Assembly: GCA_036496605.1 (NCBI GenBank)
Contig: DASXKV010000015.1
Span: 1-64,000 of the forward strand
DNA: 64,000 nucleotides
Origin: Gemmatimonadaceae bacterium
GTDB taxonomy: Bacteria > Gemmatimonadota > Gemmatimonadetes > Gemmatimonadales > Gemmatimonadaceae
Direction: 5' to 3'
Positions 15,992 through 24,640 of the stretch are shown one piece after another. Position 1 is the first letter of the stretch, and every line of letters begins with the position of its first letter. The notes beneath the pieces were generated by a model that was not told the DNA's origin, made no database searches, and saw nothing but the letters and a program-made list of their open reading frames with translations. The position numbers and the translations under genes are program-made.

Positions 15992-18415
15992 ATGAGAGCA
16001 TCGCGAATTGCGAGCGACGTGCTGACGGACTCGATCTTCGCACTTCGTTCATTCATGCGCTCTCCCGGTTGGACCGCTGTCACGCTTCTCACGATCGCGC
16101 TGGGGGTCGGCGCAAGCACTGCCGTCTTTCGCGTGGCAGACACGTTCGTCATCCGGCCGCTCGCCTATCCCGCTGCTTCGCGCGTATACACCGTCTCGCT
16201 TGAAGGCAGGCTTCGAGACGAAACGGAGTCGCTTCCCATATCCCCTGCCGCCGTCCGCGAATGGAGAAATAGTGCGCGTACAATCGAGGGCCTGGCATCA
16301 TACGGCGGAGGTCCCAGAGCCTTTCTTCACGGAGACCTCGAAGATCTGCCGGTGACGACTGTAATCGTTGACACTGGTTTCTTTGTCTTCGCTGGAGCCC
16401 GACCTCTGCTTGGACGGAATTTCACCGCCGATGAAATCTCGCCGAACGGCCCGCGCGCAATCATCATCTCCGAAGGTTTTTGGCGACGACAGTTCGGCGG
16501 ATCTCGCGACGTACTTGGCAAAGTTGTGCGGCTGGATTTGGGCGGCGTTCCCGATTTGCGGCCGAGTACGATCGTGGGTGTGATGCCGGCGTCACTGGTC
16601 CTTCCAGACTTGCGGTATCCGAAGCCCGATATCTGGCTGCCGCTTGTTGACGGTGCGCAAATGAGAATCCGTGCCGTCGCTGTGCGCCTAACGCGGGGAG
16701 CAACGGCAGCGGCGGCCAATCAGGAATTGGCTGCCATCTTCAATCATGCGGGGGGCTTTGATCCGGATTTCGCGGACCTCAAGCCACACATTCGAGTGAG
16801 CCGTCCGCAGGACGACCTTCCATTTCGACAGGCGCTGATGCTGCTCGCGGGCGCGGTCGTCCTTCTGCTTCTCATAGCTTGCAGCAACGTATCGCATTTG
16901 TTGCTACAACGCGGGCTGACGCGTGAACGCGAGCTCGCCATTCGCCACGCACTCGGTGCTCACCGCGCGCGCCTCGTTATGCAACTGGTAACGGAGAGCA
17001 CCTTGCTCGGTGTGGCCGGTGGTGCATTGGCAATGCTCGTTGGTTGGGGCGTACTCGGACTGTTGATGCGATTGCGGCCGACGAGCTTTCCCGAGTTGTC
17101 TTACCTATCGACAACACGCGGAGTGATACCCTTCGCCGCGGGTCTGGCAATCGCAGTGGGTTTGATCGTCGGCGTGCTCGGTGCACTTCACATCGCGCAT
17201 AGGCAATTGGCGCAGTCCCTTCGGACTGGTGCGTCGAGCGCCTCTCGCACACACCGCCGGCTTCGCGGGACGCTGGTCGTCGGACAGATCGCGCTCTCGG
17301 CGATACTCCTCTCCGGAGCAATACTCCTGATTCGCGACGTGTTCGACCTCGAGCGACAGCGACTCGGGTTCGACCCGCACGAACTCTATGCGGTCTCGTT
17401 TCGTGATCTGAACGCAAACCTGACCAGCGAGAGTGTTGCTGCATTCGCCGCCACGATCCGCAATGTGGGCGAGCGCGTGTTAGGATCTCGTGACCTAACG
17501 ATAGCCAACAACATTCCCAGCGGGATGGATATGCCGTCGGCTCTCGAAACACGTGAGCAGCCAGGAGTCGTCAGGCCCTCGGGATTCACGAGCGTAGCAT
17601 TCGTTGCACCGGATTATTTCACGACACTGAGAATGCCGCTCATTGCCGGACGGACTTTCGACGAGGGATCGTTCTCGCGCAATGAGGTTATCGTGAGCCG
17701 CGCTCTCGCTCAACAACTCTGGGACGACGGTAAGGCACTCGGGCAGCAGTTTCGGAACACCAGGCGGGAGGGTCGGTTCCAGCAATGGCACACGGTCGTC
17801 GGAGTAGTTCCCGATATTCTCACCAACCGACTAGGCCCTACTGCGCAACCAATGCTGTATCAGCCGTTTCCAGGAGGCACGGTTTCGACAACGCTCATTG
17901 TGCGCTTGGACCGACAGGATGCAGCGAATCTACTTCGGCGTTTTGCAAGGTCAGTGCAGCCCGATCCGCGCAAGTGGGACGTCCGTGACGTGAACATATA
18001 CATCGAACAATCGATCGCCGAGCCGCGATTCACGATGTCCGTCCTCGTGCTGTTCGCCGGGTGCGGCGTGGTGCTGGCGGCGATCGGCCTTCTCGGCGTG
18101 GTGTCTTACAGTCTTCGTTTGCGAACGCGAGAGATCGGAGTGCGCATCACGCTTGGCGCAACGCGCCGCAACATCGCGAGTTTGTTTCTTCGTGACGCGC
18201 TGGGTCAGGTCGCGATCGGGACGGCGATAGGTTTGGCAGGCGCGGTCGTGATAACGCGGCTGGCGCGGATGTCGTTCTACGGTATTCAGAGCTTCGATAA
18301 CATCACCTTCGTACTTGCCGCGGTGTCGATGCTTCTCGTGTCACTGGCGGCGTGCGCGGGACCGCTCTTCCGCGCGATGAGCGTCGATCCCGTCGTCGCA
18401 ATTCGAGCCGAGTAG
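15992..18415 (+). CDS. ADOP-family ABC transporter permease
   Basis: The 807-residue permease has TM1 (WTAVTLLTIALGVGASTAVF), a first periplasmic domain with LLGRNFTADEI and IVGVMPAS, FtsX domain 1 (VVLLLLIACSNVSHLLLQRG; ELAIRHALGAHRARL), TM near residue 425, a second periplasmic domain (PDYFTTLRMPLIAGRTFDEG) and FtsX domain 2 (GLLGVVSYSLRLRTREIGVR; ITLGATRRNI). The ATG at 15992 is chosen because family members start shortly before DVLTDSIFALRSFMRSP. It ends VDPVVAIRAE, the usual ADOP terminus. No ATPase is adjacent; the secreted hydrolase upstream may share its transcript. Confidence 0.9.
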   Translation: MRASRIASDVLTDSIFALRSFMRSPGWTAVTLLTIALGVGASTAVFRVADTFVIRPLAYPAASRVYTVSLEGRLRDETESLPISPAAVREWRNSARTIEGLASYGGGPRAFLHGDLEDLPVTTVIVDTGFFVFAGARPLLGRNFTADEISPNGPRAIIISEGFWRRQFGGSRDVLGKVVRLDLGGVPDLRPSTIVGVMPASLVLPDLRYPKPDIWLPLVDGAQMRIRAVAVRLTRGATAAAANQELAAIFNHAGGFDPDFADLKPHIRVSRPQDDLPFRQALMLLAGAVVLLLLIACSNVSHLLLQRGLTRERELAIRHALGAHRARLVMQLVTESTLLGVAGGALAMLVGWGVLGLLMRLRPTSFPELSYLSTTRGVIPFAAGLAIAVGLIVGVLGALHIAHRQLAQSLRTGASSASRTHRRLRGTLVVGQIALSAILLSGAILLIRDVFDLERQRLGFDPHELYAVSFRDLNANLTSESVAAFAATIRNVGERVLGSRDLTIANNIPSGMDMPSALETREQPGVVRPSGFTSVAFVAPDYFTTLRMPLIAGRTFDEGSFSRNEVIVSRALAQQLWDDGKALGQQFRNTRREGRFQQWHTVVGVVPDILTNRLGPTAQPMLYQPFPGGTVSTTLIVRLDRQDAANLLRRFARSVQPDPRKWDVRDVNIYIEQSIAEPRFTMSVLVLFAGCGVVLAAIGLLGVVSYSLRLRTREIGVRITLGATRRNIASLFLRDALGQVAIGTAIGLAGAVVITRLARMSFYGIQSFDNITFVLAAVSMLLVSLAACAGPLFRAMSVDPVVAIRAE

Positions 18416-18481
18416 CCGAGCCGGGGGGGACAAAGGCGCTCCTTCGCCGACAGCCATGCGCGAAGCTGGCTCTCCTGCTAC

Positions 18482-19000
18482 TTACTTCGGTGGTTCCGGT
18501 TCCCAGAGCTGAATCGGATTTCCTTCCGGATCGTGGAGCAAGGCGAAGCGTCCATTCGGATATTTCTGCGGATCGACCTCCACCTTGATGCCGGCGGCGG
18601 TGAGCTGTGCGACCATTGCGTCGAGATGCGCAACGCGGAAATTGATCATCCACTGTTGCGTCTCGGATCCGAAATATTTCGTGGTCGCGGGGAACGGCTG
18701 GAACGCCGTCGTCCCGGATTCCTGGTGCCACGGCTCCATGCCCTTTGCGGTCGGTGTGCGCGCGACACCCAGGTTTTTCTCATACCACTCGGCGAGGGCT
18801 TTCGGGTCCTTTGCTTTGAAGAAGAAGCCACCGATGCCGGTGACTCTCTCCATCGGTAGCTCTTGCGAGGTTGCCGCTGGAGCGGAGGACGCCCGGTCGG
18901 CCGACTGCGCTCCGACTACGCCGGTGCTAATGCAGCACAATGCCGCGGAGTACAGGAGGTGAGTGTGCTTTCGCATTGGAGTGTGTGAAGATGTGGGCAT
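18482..19000 (-). CDS. Secreted VOC (glyoxalase-like) family protein
   Basis: The 172-residue protein has a signal peptide (HLLYSAALCCISTGVVGAQS) and a single VOC half: GIGGFFFKAKDPKALAEWYE, WMINFRVAHLDAMVAQLTAA, and FALLHDPEGNPIQLWEPE at the end with the metal-ligand Glu position. Cytoplasmic VOC relatives resemble bleomycin-resistance and glyoxalase proteins; an exported form is less usual. The start may be at 19000 or at the internal ATG at 18976; neither has a clear ribosome binding site. Confidence 0.8.
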   Translation of the reverse strand: MPTSSHTPMRKHTHLLYSAALCCISTGVVGAQSADRASSAPAATSQELPMERVTGIGGFFFKAKDPKALAEWYEKNLGVARTPTAKGMEPWHQESGTTAFQPFPATTKYFGSETQQWMINFRVAHLDAMVAQLTAAGIKVEVDPQKYPNGRFALLHDPEGNPIQLWEPEPPK

Positions 19001-19222
19001 GCGCGGATACTCGAGCGCCTAGCCGAAGGCATTGAGGGAAACCCGCTTCGTCGCTGCTTCGTTCCCTGTGATCTGACGTCGAAGGGCAGCACGCGGCTCG
19101 GCCAGTGCTATGAATCGCCCAGATCGTTGCGAAGCTGGCGCGCGCACTCCTCGCAGAGCCAGAGTGAGTCGGCAGGCACATCCTGAGTTGCTACGCGCGT
19201 CAGGTGAATGGTGCCAACGCGT

Positions 19223-19585
19223 TCACGAACGCTGCGGTTCCTCATATAGGCCGAACTCGTTGCCGACAGGGTCGGCAAACGCGGCAAATGCGCCCATGTT
19301 CGGACCAATATCTCTTCGCGGCGTCAGTACCTTGCCGCCTGCCGCTTGGATCTGGTTCAACGATTCCGTAATACTGTCGACCATGATGTACACGCGAGTA
19401 CGCTCATCTGGCGTGCGATCATCTTCCTTGACCCACGTCCCGCTTACACTACCAGAGTCATCGAACGCGAGGTTACCATCGCCGCGTTCGCGAACCTTCC
19501 AACCGAAAATGGTGGAATAAAACTCGGCGGCATCCTTGGCCTTGTTCGCCGGTATTTCGAGGTAACAGATCTTACCGTGGGCCAT
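19223..19585 (-). CDS. VOC (glyoxalase-like) family protein
   Basis: The 120-residue protein is a one-domain VOC member: MAHGKICYLEIPANKAKDAA, FYSTIFGWKV, VYIMVDSITESLNQIQAAGG and FAAFADPVGNEFGLYE. It is cytoplasmic and lies in the same orientation as the secreted VOC gene downstream, with about 220 bases between them in which I see no gene. The two share only the fold, so they are not a simple tandem duplication. Likely works as a homodimer; substrate unknown. Confidence 0.85.
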   Translation of the reverse strand: MAHGKICYLEIPANKAKDAAEFYSTIFGWKVRERGDGNLAFDDSGSVSGTWVKEDDRTPDERTRVYIMVDSITESLNQIQAAGGKVLTPRRDIGPNMGAFAAFADPVGNEFGLYEEPQRS

Positions 19586-19800
19586 AACCTATCCTCCACA
19601 TTTACGAACGGGGAAGTTCCATGGAGCACGAGCGTGACGACGCCTAACGGCTCGCTTAGCGTCGGTGCGTGAGCAACAGGCGGCACGATCCATTGGTCCT
19701 CCTGGCGGAGCAGCGCTACTGGTATATTGTATCCCGCACAACGTAAGACATAGGGGAGTCCATTCTCGACCTGCCGCTCTCACCTTTACTCCCTCTCTCG

Positions 19801-21495
19801 ATGTTCGGGATACATAACCTCGCCCTCGGCAGCGTGCTCGCTCTCGCGCTGAGCGCCGCCGGCATCGCCCACGAACACGTCGTCTCGGCGCGATCGAGCA
19901 GACACAGCCCGGGAAGTGCTGCCTCCGTCGAGCAGACGACTGACGGAACGCGCGCCTCTGCCACCCTCGTCGCGAGTTTCGACGGCCTCGGCGCAGATTT
20001 CGTCGGCCCGCAAGGGAACGCGTACTTCAGCAATCCCTCCGATAACTCGCTCGCGGTGGGCCCGAATCACATCGTGCAGATCGTCAACTCGCGCATGGCG
20101 ATCTACACGAAGAGGGGACGTCAATTCGATACGACCGGCAAAGTGTTGTACGGTCCAGTCGGGACGAACAATGTCTTTCGCGGCTTCGATGGCGGATGCG
20201 CGGGCCGTGCGAATGGCGACGCGGTGGTGCGCTACGATCAGCTCGCGAATCGCTGGTTGATCGTGATGCCGATCTTCCGCCGGCTTCCGCTGCGTGAGCA
20301 CGAGCCGGCAGCGCCGGTCGACGGGGGCGGTGCCGTGGTGAGTGAGGCGCGACAACCGGGACAGCCTGGGGCCGCGGTGACGCTCTACGAGCCGCCGCAC
20401 GTGGAGCCGAAGCCGATCACGCCGCCCGATTCCACAGAGCGCGAGCGGCTCCGCGGCGAGGCGAACAAGGAGAAGGGCTCGTACGGGATGTGTTATGCGG
20501 TGAGCACCGGGCCCGATCCGTTCGGTCCGTATTATCGCTACGAGTTCACACGTCCGCTCTTCCCGGACTATCCTCGGCCGGCCGTATGGCCCGACGGCTA
20601 CTACGTGCCGACGAGCACGGGCGACGAGGTGATCCAGAAGCACGCGTGCGTGGTCGATCGTCAGAAGATGCTAAAGGGCGGCGACGCGACGGAGCAATGC
20701 GTGGTTGTCGATGGTGTGAACTTTCTCAACAACGCGGACCTCGACGGCAAGCAGCTCCCGCCCGCCGGTGCACCGAATATCGTTCTTGCGGGCGGGGGGA
20801 CGCAGTTGAAGAAAGTCATGGACGATTCCGCGATCTACGCGTGGAAGTTCCATGTGGATTGGAAGAATCCCGCGAACACGAAGCTCACCGGTCCCGAGCG
20901 AATTCCGGTGGCGCCCTACCACTATCTCTGCGACGGGCAGCTCACGAAGTGCGTGCCGCAGCCGGGCGCCGACCGGCACCTCGACGCGCAGGGCGACAAG
21001 CTGATGGCGCGCGTGGTCTACCGGCGCATCGGCAATCAGGAATCGATCGTTGCCGTGCATTCGGTCAATACCACTGCCGGCGGCGGTGGCGTGCGATGGT
21101 ACGAGCTCCGCCTGGATAAGCACCGCGACCCGAAGCTCTATCAGGAAGGCACGTACGCGCCGGGTGTCGAGTTCCGATGGATGGGAAGTCCGGCGATGGA
21201 TAGGGCAGGGAACATCGGCATCGGCTACTCGTTTGGCGGTCCGCAGGATTACGCGGGCCAGCGCTTTGCGGCACGTTTGGCGACCGATCCGAAGGGAGTC
21301 CTGACGCTGCGCGAGGCAGTGCTGGCGCAAGGTGGCGCGCCGCAAACGAACACTCTCCGCTGGGAGGATTATTCGCAGACTGCGGTCGATCCTGACGACG
21401 ATTGCACGATCTGGTACGTGGGCGACTACTACAAGCCCGGCGAGCAGCGCTACTCGTCGAAAATCGGCGGCTTCAGGATCGACGGGTGCCGTTGA
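19801..21495 (+). CDS. Secreted protein of unknown function, beta-propeller-like
   Basis: The 564-residue product starts with a signal sequence (LGSVLALALSAAGIAH) and contains repeated short sheets of the type seen in exo-sialidase-like propellers (DNSLAVGPNHIVQIVNSRMA; AVVRYDQLANRWLI; FRWMGSPAMDRAGNIGIGYS; WEDYSQTAVDPDDDCTIWYV). Related large secreted proteins occur in Gemmatimonadota and Acidobacteria without assigned function. A Pro/Glu/Arg-rich insert occupies about residues 165-225. There is no evident Shine-Dalgarno. Several cysteines suggest disulfides and extracytoplasmic location. Confidence 0.7.
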   Translation: MFGIHNLALGSVLALALSAAGIAHEHVVSARSSRHSPGSAASVEQTTDGTRASATLVASFDGLGADFVGPQGNAYFSNPSDNSLAVGPNHIVQIVNSRMAIYTKRGRQFDTTGKVLYGPVGTNNVFRGFDGGCAGRANGDAVVRYDQLANRWLIVMPIFRRLPLREHEPAAPVDGGGAVVSEARQPGQPGAAVTLYEPPHVEPKPITPPDSTERERLRGEANKEKGSYGMCYAVSTGPDPFGPYYRYEFTRPLFPDYPRPAVWPDGYYVPTSTGDEVIQKHACVVDRQKMLKGGDATEQCVVVDGVNFLNNADLDGKQLPPAGAPNIVLAGGGTQLKKVMDDSAIYAWKFHVDWKNPANTKLTGPERIPVAPYHYLCDGQLTKCVPQPGADRHLDAQGDKLMARVVYRRIGNQESIVAVHSVNTTAGGGGVRWYELRLDKHRDPKLYQEGTYAPGVEFRWMGSPAMDRAGNIGIGYSFGGPQDYAGQRFAARLATDPKGVLTLREAVLAQGGAPQTNTLRWEDYSQTAVDPDDDCTIWYVGDYYKPGEQRYSSKIGGFRIDGCR

Positions 21496-21583
21496 GACTT
21501 CACACGACGAGGTGACGCCCGCGGATTCACCGTCTGGATTTCTTCAGACTCCTCAACGCGCGACGCTGCGCCAGAGTCTCATC

Positions 21584-22002
21584 TAAGTAGGTAGACAAAA
21601 GTTCTGCTACAACTGACTGAGTTTCGATGATCAAAAGCACTGTGAGCACGCGCTTCAGTCGAGATCCGCAATCATCCGGGAAATTCGGGCTGTGCGCACG
21701 GGTGAAAGAGAGAGAGGCCGCTGAGAGCACTGACACGGCGCTGAGACCACTGACTTGCTCCTCGGCAACGACGGCTCCATGCACCAAGTAGTAGCTGGTT
21801 TCTTGTTCACATGCCTCGGGAAGCTTCCAACGGTCATGGAAACTCCCGATACATTCACACATTCAAAACATCACTGAGGAGTGGAGCTGTCTCTCGACAC
21901 GAAGCCCGTCAGCGGTTTCAGGGCAATGTCAGCGGTTTCAGCGGCCCACGGCCTCCCAATGCAGCGAAGCAATTTGCAGCAAGACTTTTGTCCACTTACT
22001 TA
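21584..22002. mobile_element. MITE-like element with 25-bp terminal inverted repeats
   Basis: The ends are TAAGTAGGTAGACAAAAG (21584 onward) and its near complement CTTTTGTCCACTTACTTA (ending 22002); over 25 bases they agree at 21. The inside is filled by the second copy of the 233-bp palindromic repeat plus AT-richer flanks, with no coding capacity for a transposase. The right end sits directly against the ATG of the acetyltransferase gene, replacing its upstream region. Confidence 0.7.
21715..21946. repeat. 232-bp imperfect palindromic repeat, copy 2
   Basis: It begins AGGCCGCTGA and ends with TCAGCGGCC, and carries the same internal motifs as copy 1 at 3103-3335: ACCACTGAC on the left, GTCAGCGGTTTCAGGGC on the right, and a central ATGCCTCGGGAAGCTTCC region. 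Length is within one base of copy 1. The arms are diverged but the hairpin architecture is kept. Confidence 0.75.
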
Positions 22003-22585
22003 ATGACGATCGAGCTGGTTGCCGTCGATGATGCGGCAACGCGAGACGCCGCGCGGGACCTCATTGCCGAGTATCTGAGATGGGTCGCGAGCGTTGCTGC
22101 CGCGAGCTACGGTCTGTCGTTCGATATCGATGCGATGGTCACGTCGGATATCGAGGATCGGGCGAAGTTCTATCCTCCGAGCGGCCGGTTCTACGTCATC
22201 CGCCGCGAGGACGCGAACGTCGGAGTCGGATGTCTCAAACGCATTACGCGGTCTGTCGCCGAAATTCAGAGGATGTATGTGCAGCCGCACGTCCGAGGAG
22301 CCGGCGCCGGTCGCCTCCTGCTGCAGCAGCTTCTGTCAGACGCGCGAGCCATCGGCTACGAAAGCTGTGCGGCTGGAGAGTCTGAAATTCCTGTCCGCAG
22401 CTCACGCGCTCTACAAGTCGGTTGGTTTCGCTGAAATCACTCCGTATGCCGACAACAGCATGACGAAGTATCAGCCACTCGGCACGATGGACAGGTATCG
22501 CTCCAGCGCGGTATTCATGGAGCTGCGCCAATGTCGCCGCGGTTTCGAGCCGGCCCAAATGGCCGCCTTGCATGAACACGATTGA
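22003..22585 (+). pseudogene. GNAT acetyltransferase, frameshifted and fused at its 3' end
   Basis: The first frame encodes a GNAT protein from MTIELVAVDD through the acetyl-CoA loop VQPHVRGAGAGRLLLQQLL to YES. One extra base near 22365 then breaks the frame; the next frame continues with RLESLKFLSAAHALYKSVGF and AEITPYADNSMTKYQP, the normal GNAT C-terminus, up to SSAVFMELR. The gene's own stop is missing: after ELR the frame runs into the antisense of the LysR gene and stops at 22585. The upstream region was replaced by a MITE-like element. Alternatively the frameshift is a sequencing error. Confidence 0.75.
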
Positions 22586-23389
22586 AGCCTCAATGCTGAC
22601 GCCGGACCGCGTGATTCGCTCCAGCCGCCGGCGCTTGGGATGCGAGGTCAGAAACCGCGCGGGGATAAGCCCGAGCCCGATCCCGCTCGCCACGAGAGAC
22701 ACTTGCATGTCGATACTGTTGATCGCGGCGGCGACTTCGAACGGAGAGCCGAGTTCGCGCAACCTCGCCTGGAGTGCCTGACGAATAAAGCACCCCGGCG
22801 GGTTGAGCACCCAGCGTGCGTCGAGATCGCGATCTTTCGACTTGCTGCTGCGCCGCGCGCGAGGTTGCGGTCCTCTCGCCCTGACCAATACCAGACGTTC
22901 TGTAGCCAAAACACTGCTGGCCACATCGCCGGGCGGCGTATCGTCAGCCGAGAGGAACGCCAGTGCCACATCGAGCTCGCCGGTCCGCACCTGCTCTATG
23001 AGCTGTTGCCTGAGACCGGTGCTCAGCACCGGTTGAAGCTGGGTGAAGCGACTCGTCAGGCGCTGGATCGACCCGACGAGGCTCGGTTGCGCGAGCGCAT
23101 GCGACAATCCGACGCGGAACATTCCGCTTGGCTCGGCGTCCTTCGACCCCGTCGCTTTGAGCTCGTCCATGATGCGCAGCATCTGTCGTCCGCCGTCGAG
23201 CACCGCGCGGCCTTCGCGCGTAATCCGCCCCGGTTTCACGCTTCGATCGAGCAGGGGCGTCTTCAGTGTCGCCTCGAGGCGCTGGATCTGCCGTGTGACC
23301 GCCGACGGCGTCAGGAACAGCCGTTCGGCTGCCCGTTGCAACGACCCTGACTCGGCCAGGACGACGAACGTCCGGATCTCATCGAGCAT
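22244..23389 (-). CDS. LysR-family transcriptional regulator with aberrant C-terminal extension
   Basis: The N-terminal winged helix-turn-helix is typical (MLDEIRTFVVLAESGSLQRA, AERLFLTPSAVTRQIQRLE), followed by a type 2 periplasmic-binding-like effector domain (FRVGLSHALAQPSL; LDVALAFLSADD; QVSLVASGIGLGLIP). LysR proteins normally end near the segment GRLETAATLAQL, at about residue 285; here the frame continues for about 95 residues that are antisense to the acetyltransferase pseudogene. The ATG at 23389 has GGGAG upstream. The gene is divergent from the DinB-like gene, a plausible target. Confidence 0.85.
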   Translation of the reverse strand: MLDEIRTFVVLAESGSLQRAAERLFLTPSAVTRQIQRLEATLKTPLLDRSVKPGRITREGRAVLDGGRQMLRIMDELKATGSKDAEPSGMFRVGLSHALAQPSLVGSIQRLTSRFTQLQPVLSTGLRQQLIEQVRTGELDVALAFLSADDTPPGDVASSVLATERLVLVRARGPQPRARRSSKSKDRDLDARWVLNPPGCFIRQALQARLRELGSPFEVAAAINSIDMQVSLVASGIGLGLIPARFLTSHPKRRRLERITRSGVSIEASIVFMQGGHLGRLETAATLAQLHEYRAGAIPVHRAEWLILRHAVVGIRSDFSETNRLVERVSCGQEFQTLQPHSFRSRWLARLTEAAAAGGDRRRLLGRAAAHTSSEFRRQTA

Positions 23390-23525
23390 GACGGAACTCC
23401 CAGTTGCTAGTCGAGCAATATGATAGTGAAAAGATTGCATTTGACGCAACTGCAAGCCAGCCTTAAGCATAACGTCTCCAGCTCATGACCGGCATTCAGG
23501 AGCCTGCACCCTGATCGGAGACCGT

Positions 23526-24110
23526 ATGAAGTCAATTCGTGTTGCCATGGCGGGCATAGCCCTTCCAGTCGCACTCGCCGCTCAGCAGCCCGCCACGCCG
23601 CAGGCCAACCCGATAACGGCGGCGTTCAAGGCCCGCATTGCGGTGAGTCACCGCAATATCGCGCAGGCATTCGATTCAATTCCTGAGTCGAAGTTCGGCT
23701 ACAAGCCAACGCCCGCGCAGCTGACCTTCGGCTTCATCGCACAGCACGTCGCGAGCGACAGCTACCTCTTCTGCAGCAACTTCGGTGTGATGAAGCCGAC
23801 GATCGACGCCAAGGACACGTCGACGCCCGACTCGGTCAAGGCAACATGGCCAAAGGCAGAACTCGTGGCGAAGCTGAAGGCGTCGTTTGCATTCTGCGAC
23901 CAGGCGATCGAACAGGTCACCGATGCGACACTCCCCGCCGCGATTTCGTTTACCTATGGCGGCACCGAGAGGAAGTCGACGCGCGTCAACATGCTGCTTC
24001 TCCATGCGCTCGATCTCGCCGATCACTACAGCCAGATCGCGAACTACATGCGCCTGAACGGCATCCTCCCGCCGTCTGCGCTGCCGAGGCCGGGGCGCGG
24101 AGGAAGGTAG
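23526..24110 (+). CDS. Exported DinB-family protein
   Basis: The 194-residue protein has a signal peptide (VAMAGIALPVALAAQQPA) and a DinB four-helix domain. The three metal-ligand histidines of the family are visible in AQHVASDSYL, LLLHALDLADHYSQI (two His). DinB-like proteins are metal-dependent, often thiol transferases or of unknown role; secretion is common in Gemmatimonadota and Acidobacteria. GGAG precedes the ATG by 6 bases. It is divergent from the LysR gene and convergent with ridA, with a hairpin between. Confidence 0.85.
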   Translation: MKSIRVAMAGIALPVALAAQQPATPQANPITAAFKARIAVSHRNIAQAFDSIPESKFGYKPTPAQLTFGFIAQHVASDSYLFCSNFGVMKPTIDAKDTSTPDSVKATWPKAELVAKLKASFAFCDQAIEQVTDATLPAAISFTYGGTERKSTRVNMLLLHALDLADHYSQIANYMRLNGILPPSALPRPGRGGR

Positions 24111-24134
24111 TCTCAGATTCCGTCGAGGTGAATG

Positions 24135-24158
24135 CCGTGCGCGCATCCGCGCGCACGG
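24135..24158. terminator. Hairpin between convergent genes
   Basis: A perfect 10-bp GC stem (CCGTGCGCGC against GCGCGCACGG) with loop ATCC lies in the 92-base gap between the DinB-like gene and ridA. It has no T-run, so termination may be weak or factor-assisted. Confidence 0.5.
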
Positions 24159-24202
24159 TTGCGGGAACATATCAACGAACCGGTGTTCGCCCCTACGGGC
24201 CA

Positions 24203-24580
24203 TTAACTGGCGATCATCTCGATTTCGACTTCGGCATTCAGCGGCAGAGCTGCGACACCGACAGTGGTGCGAGCTGGATACGGGGCGACAAAATGTCTGG
24301 CGTACACTTCATTCATCTCGGTGAATCGCTTTATGTCTATGAGATAGACATTCACTTTCACCACGTCGGCGAGCGTTTTGTCCGCTGCCTCCAAAATCAC
24401 TTTGAGGTTGTGGAAGATTTGCTCTGTCTGGGCGGCGACGCTGTCCTCGATGAGTCTTCCCGTGGCCGGGTCTTGTGCGACCTGACCGCTCGTATACACG
24501 CGGTCGCCATCGCGAACGGCAGGTGAAAATGGACCGACGGGTTTGGCCACACGGTCGGACGTAATGGGCTCGGGCGGCAT
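24203..24580 (-). CDS. RidA-family protein (enamine/imine deaminase-like)
   Basis: The 125-residue protein is a full-length RidA/YjgF/UK114 member: PVGPFSPAVRDGDRVYTSGQ at the N-terminus, NLKVILEAADKTLADVVKVN in the middle and PARTTVGVAALPLNAEVEIE at the end, with the Arg that binds the substrate carboxylate in archetypal RidA. Those proteins hydrolyse reactive 2-aminoacrylate-type enamines and protect PLP enzymes. It lies 60 bases downstream of an ADOP permease on the same strand. The sequence does not show whether this is RidA itself or one of the Rid2-7 groups. Confidence 0.88.
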   Translation of the reverse strand: MPPEPITSDRVAKPVGPFSPAVRDGDRVYTSGQVAQDPATGRLIEDSVAAQTEQIFHNLKVILEAADKTLADVVKVNVYLIDIKRFTEMNEVYARHFVAPYPARTTVGVAALPLNAEVEIEMIAS

Positions 24581-24640
24581 ATTAATGATCGTGTGATGAG
24601 AGGGTGGCGGTGGAATGACGAGACCGTCATCCGACGTTGC

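Noticed and set aside
19108..19308. Small minus-strand frame containing LWLCEECARQL
   Set aside because: Only one CxxC pair, no start signal, overlaps the VOC gene; too little to call a gene.
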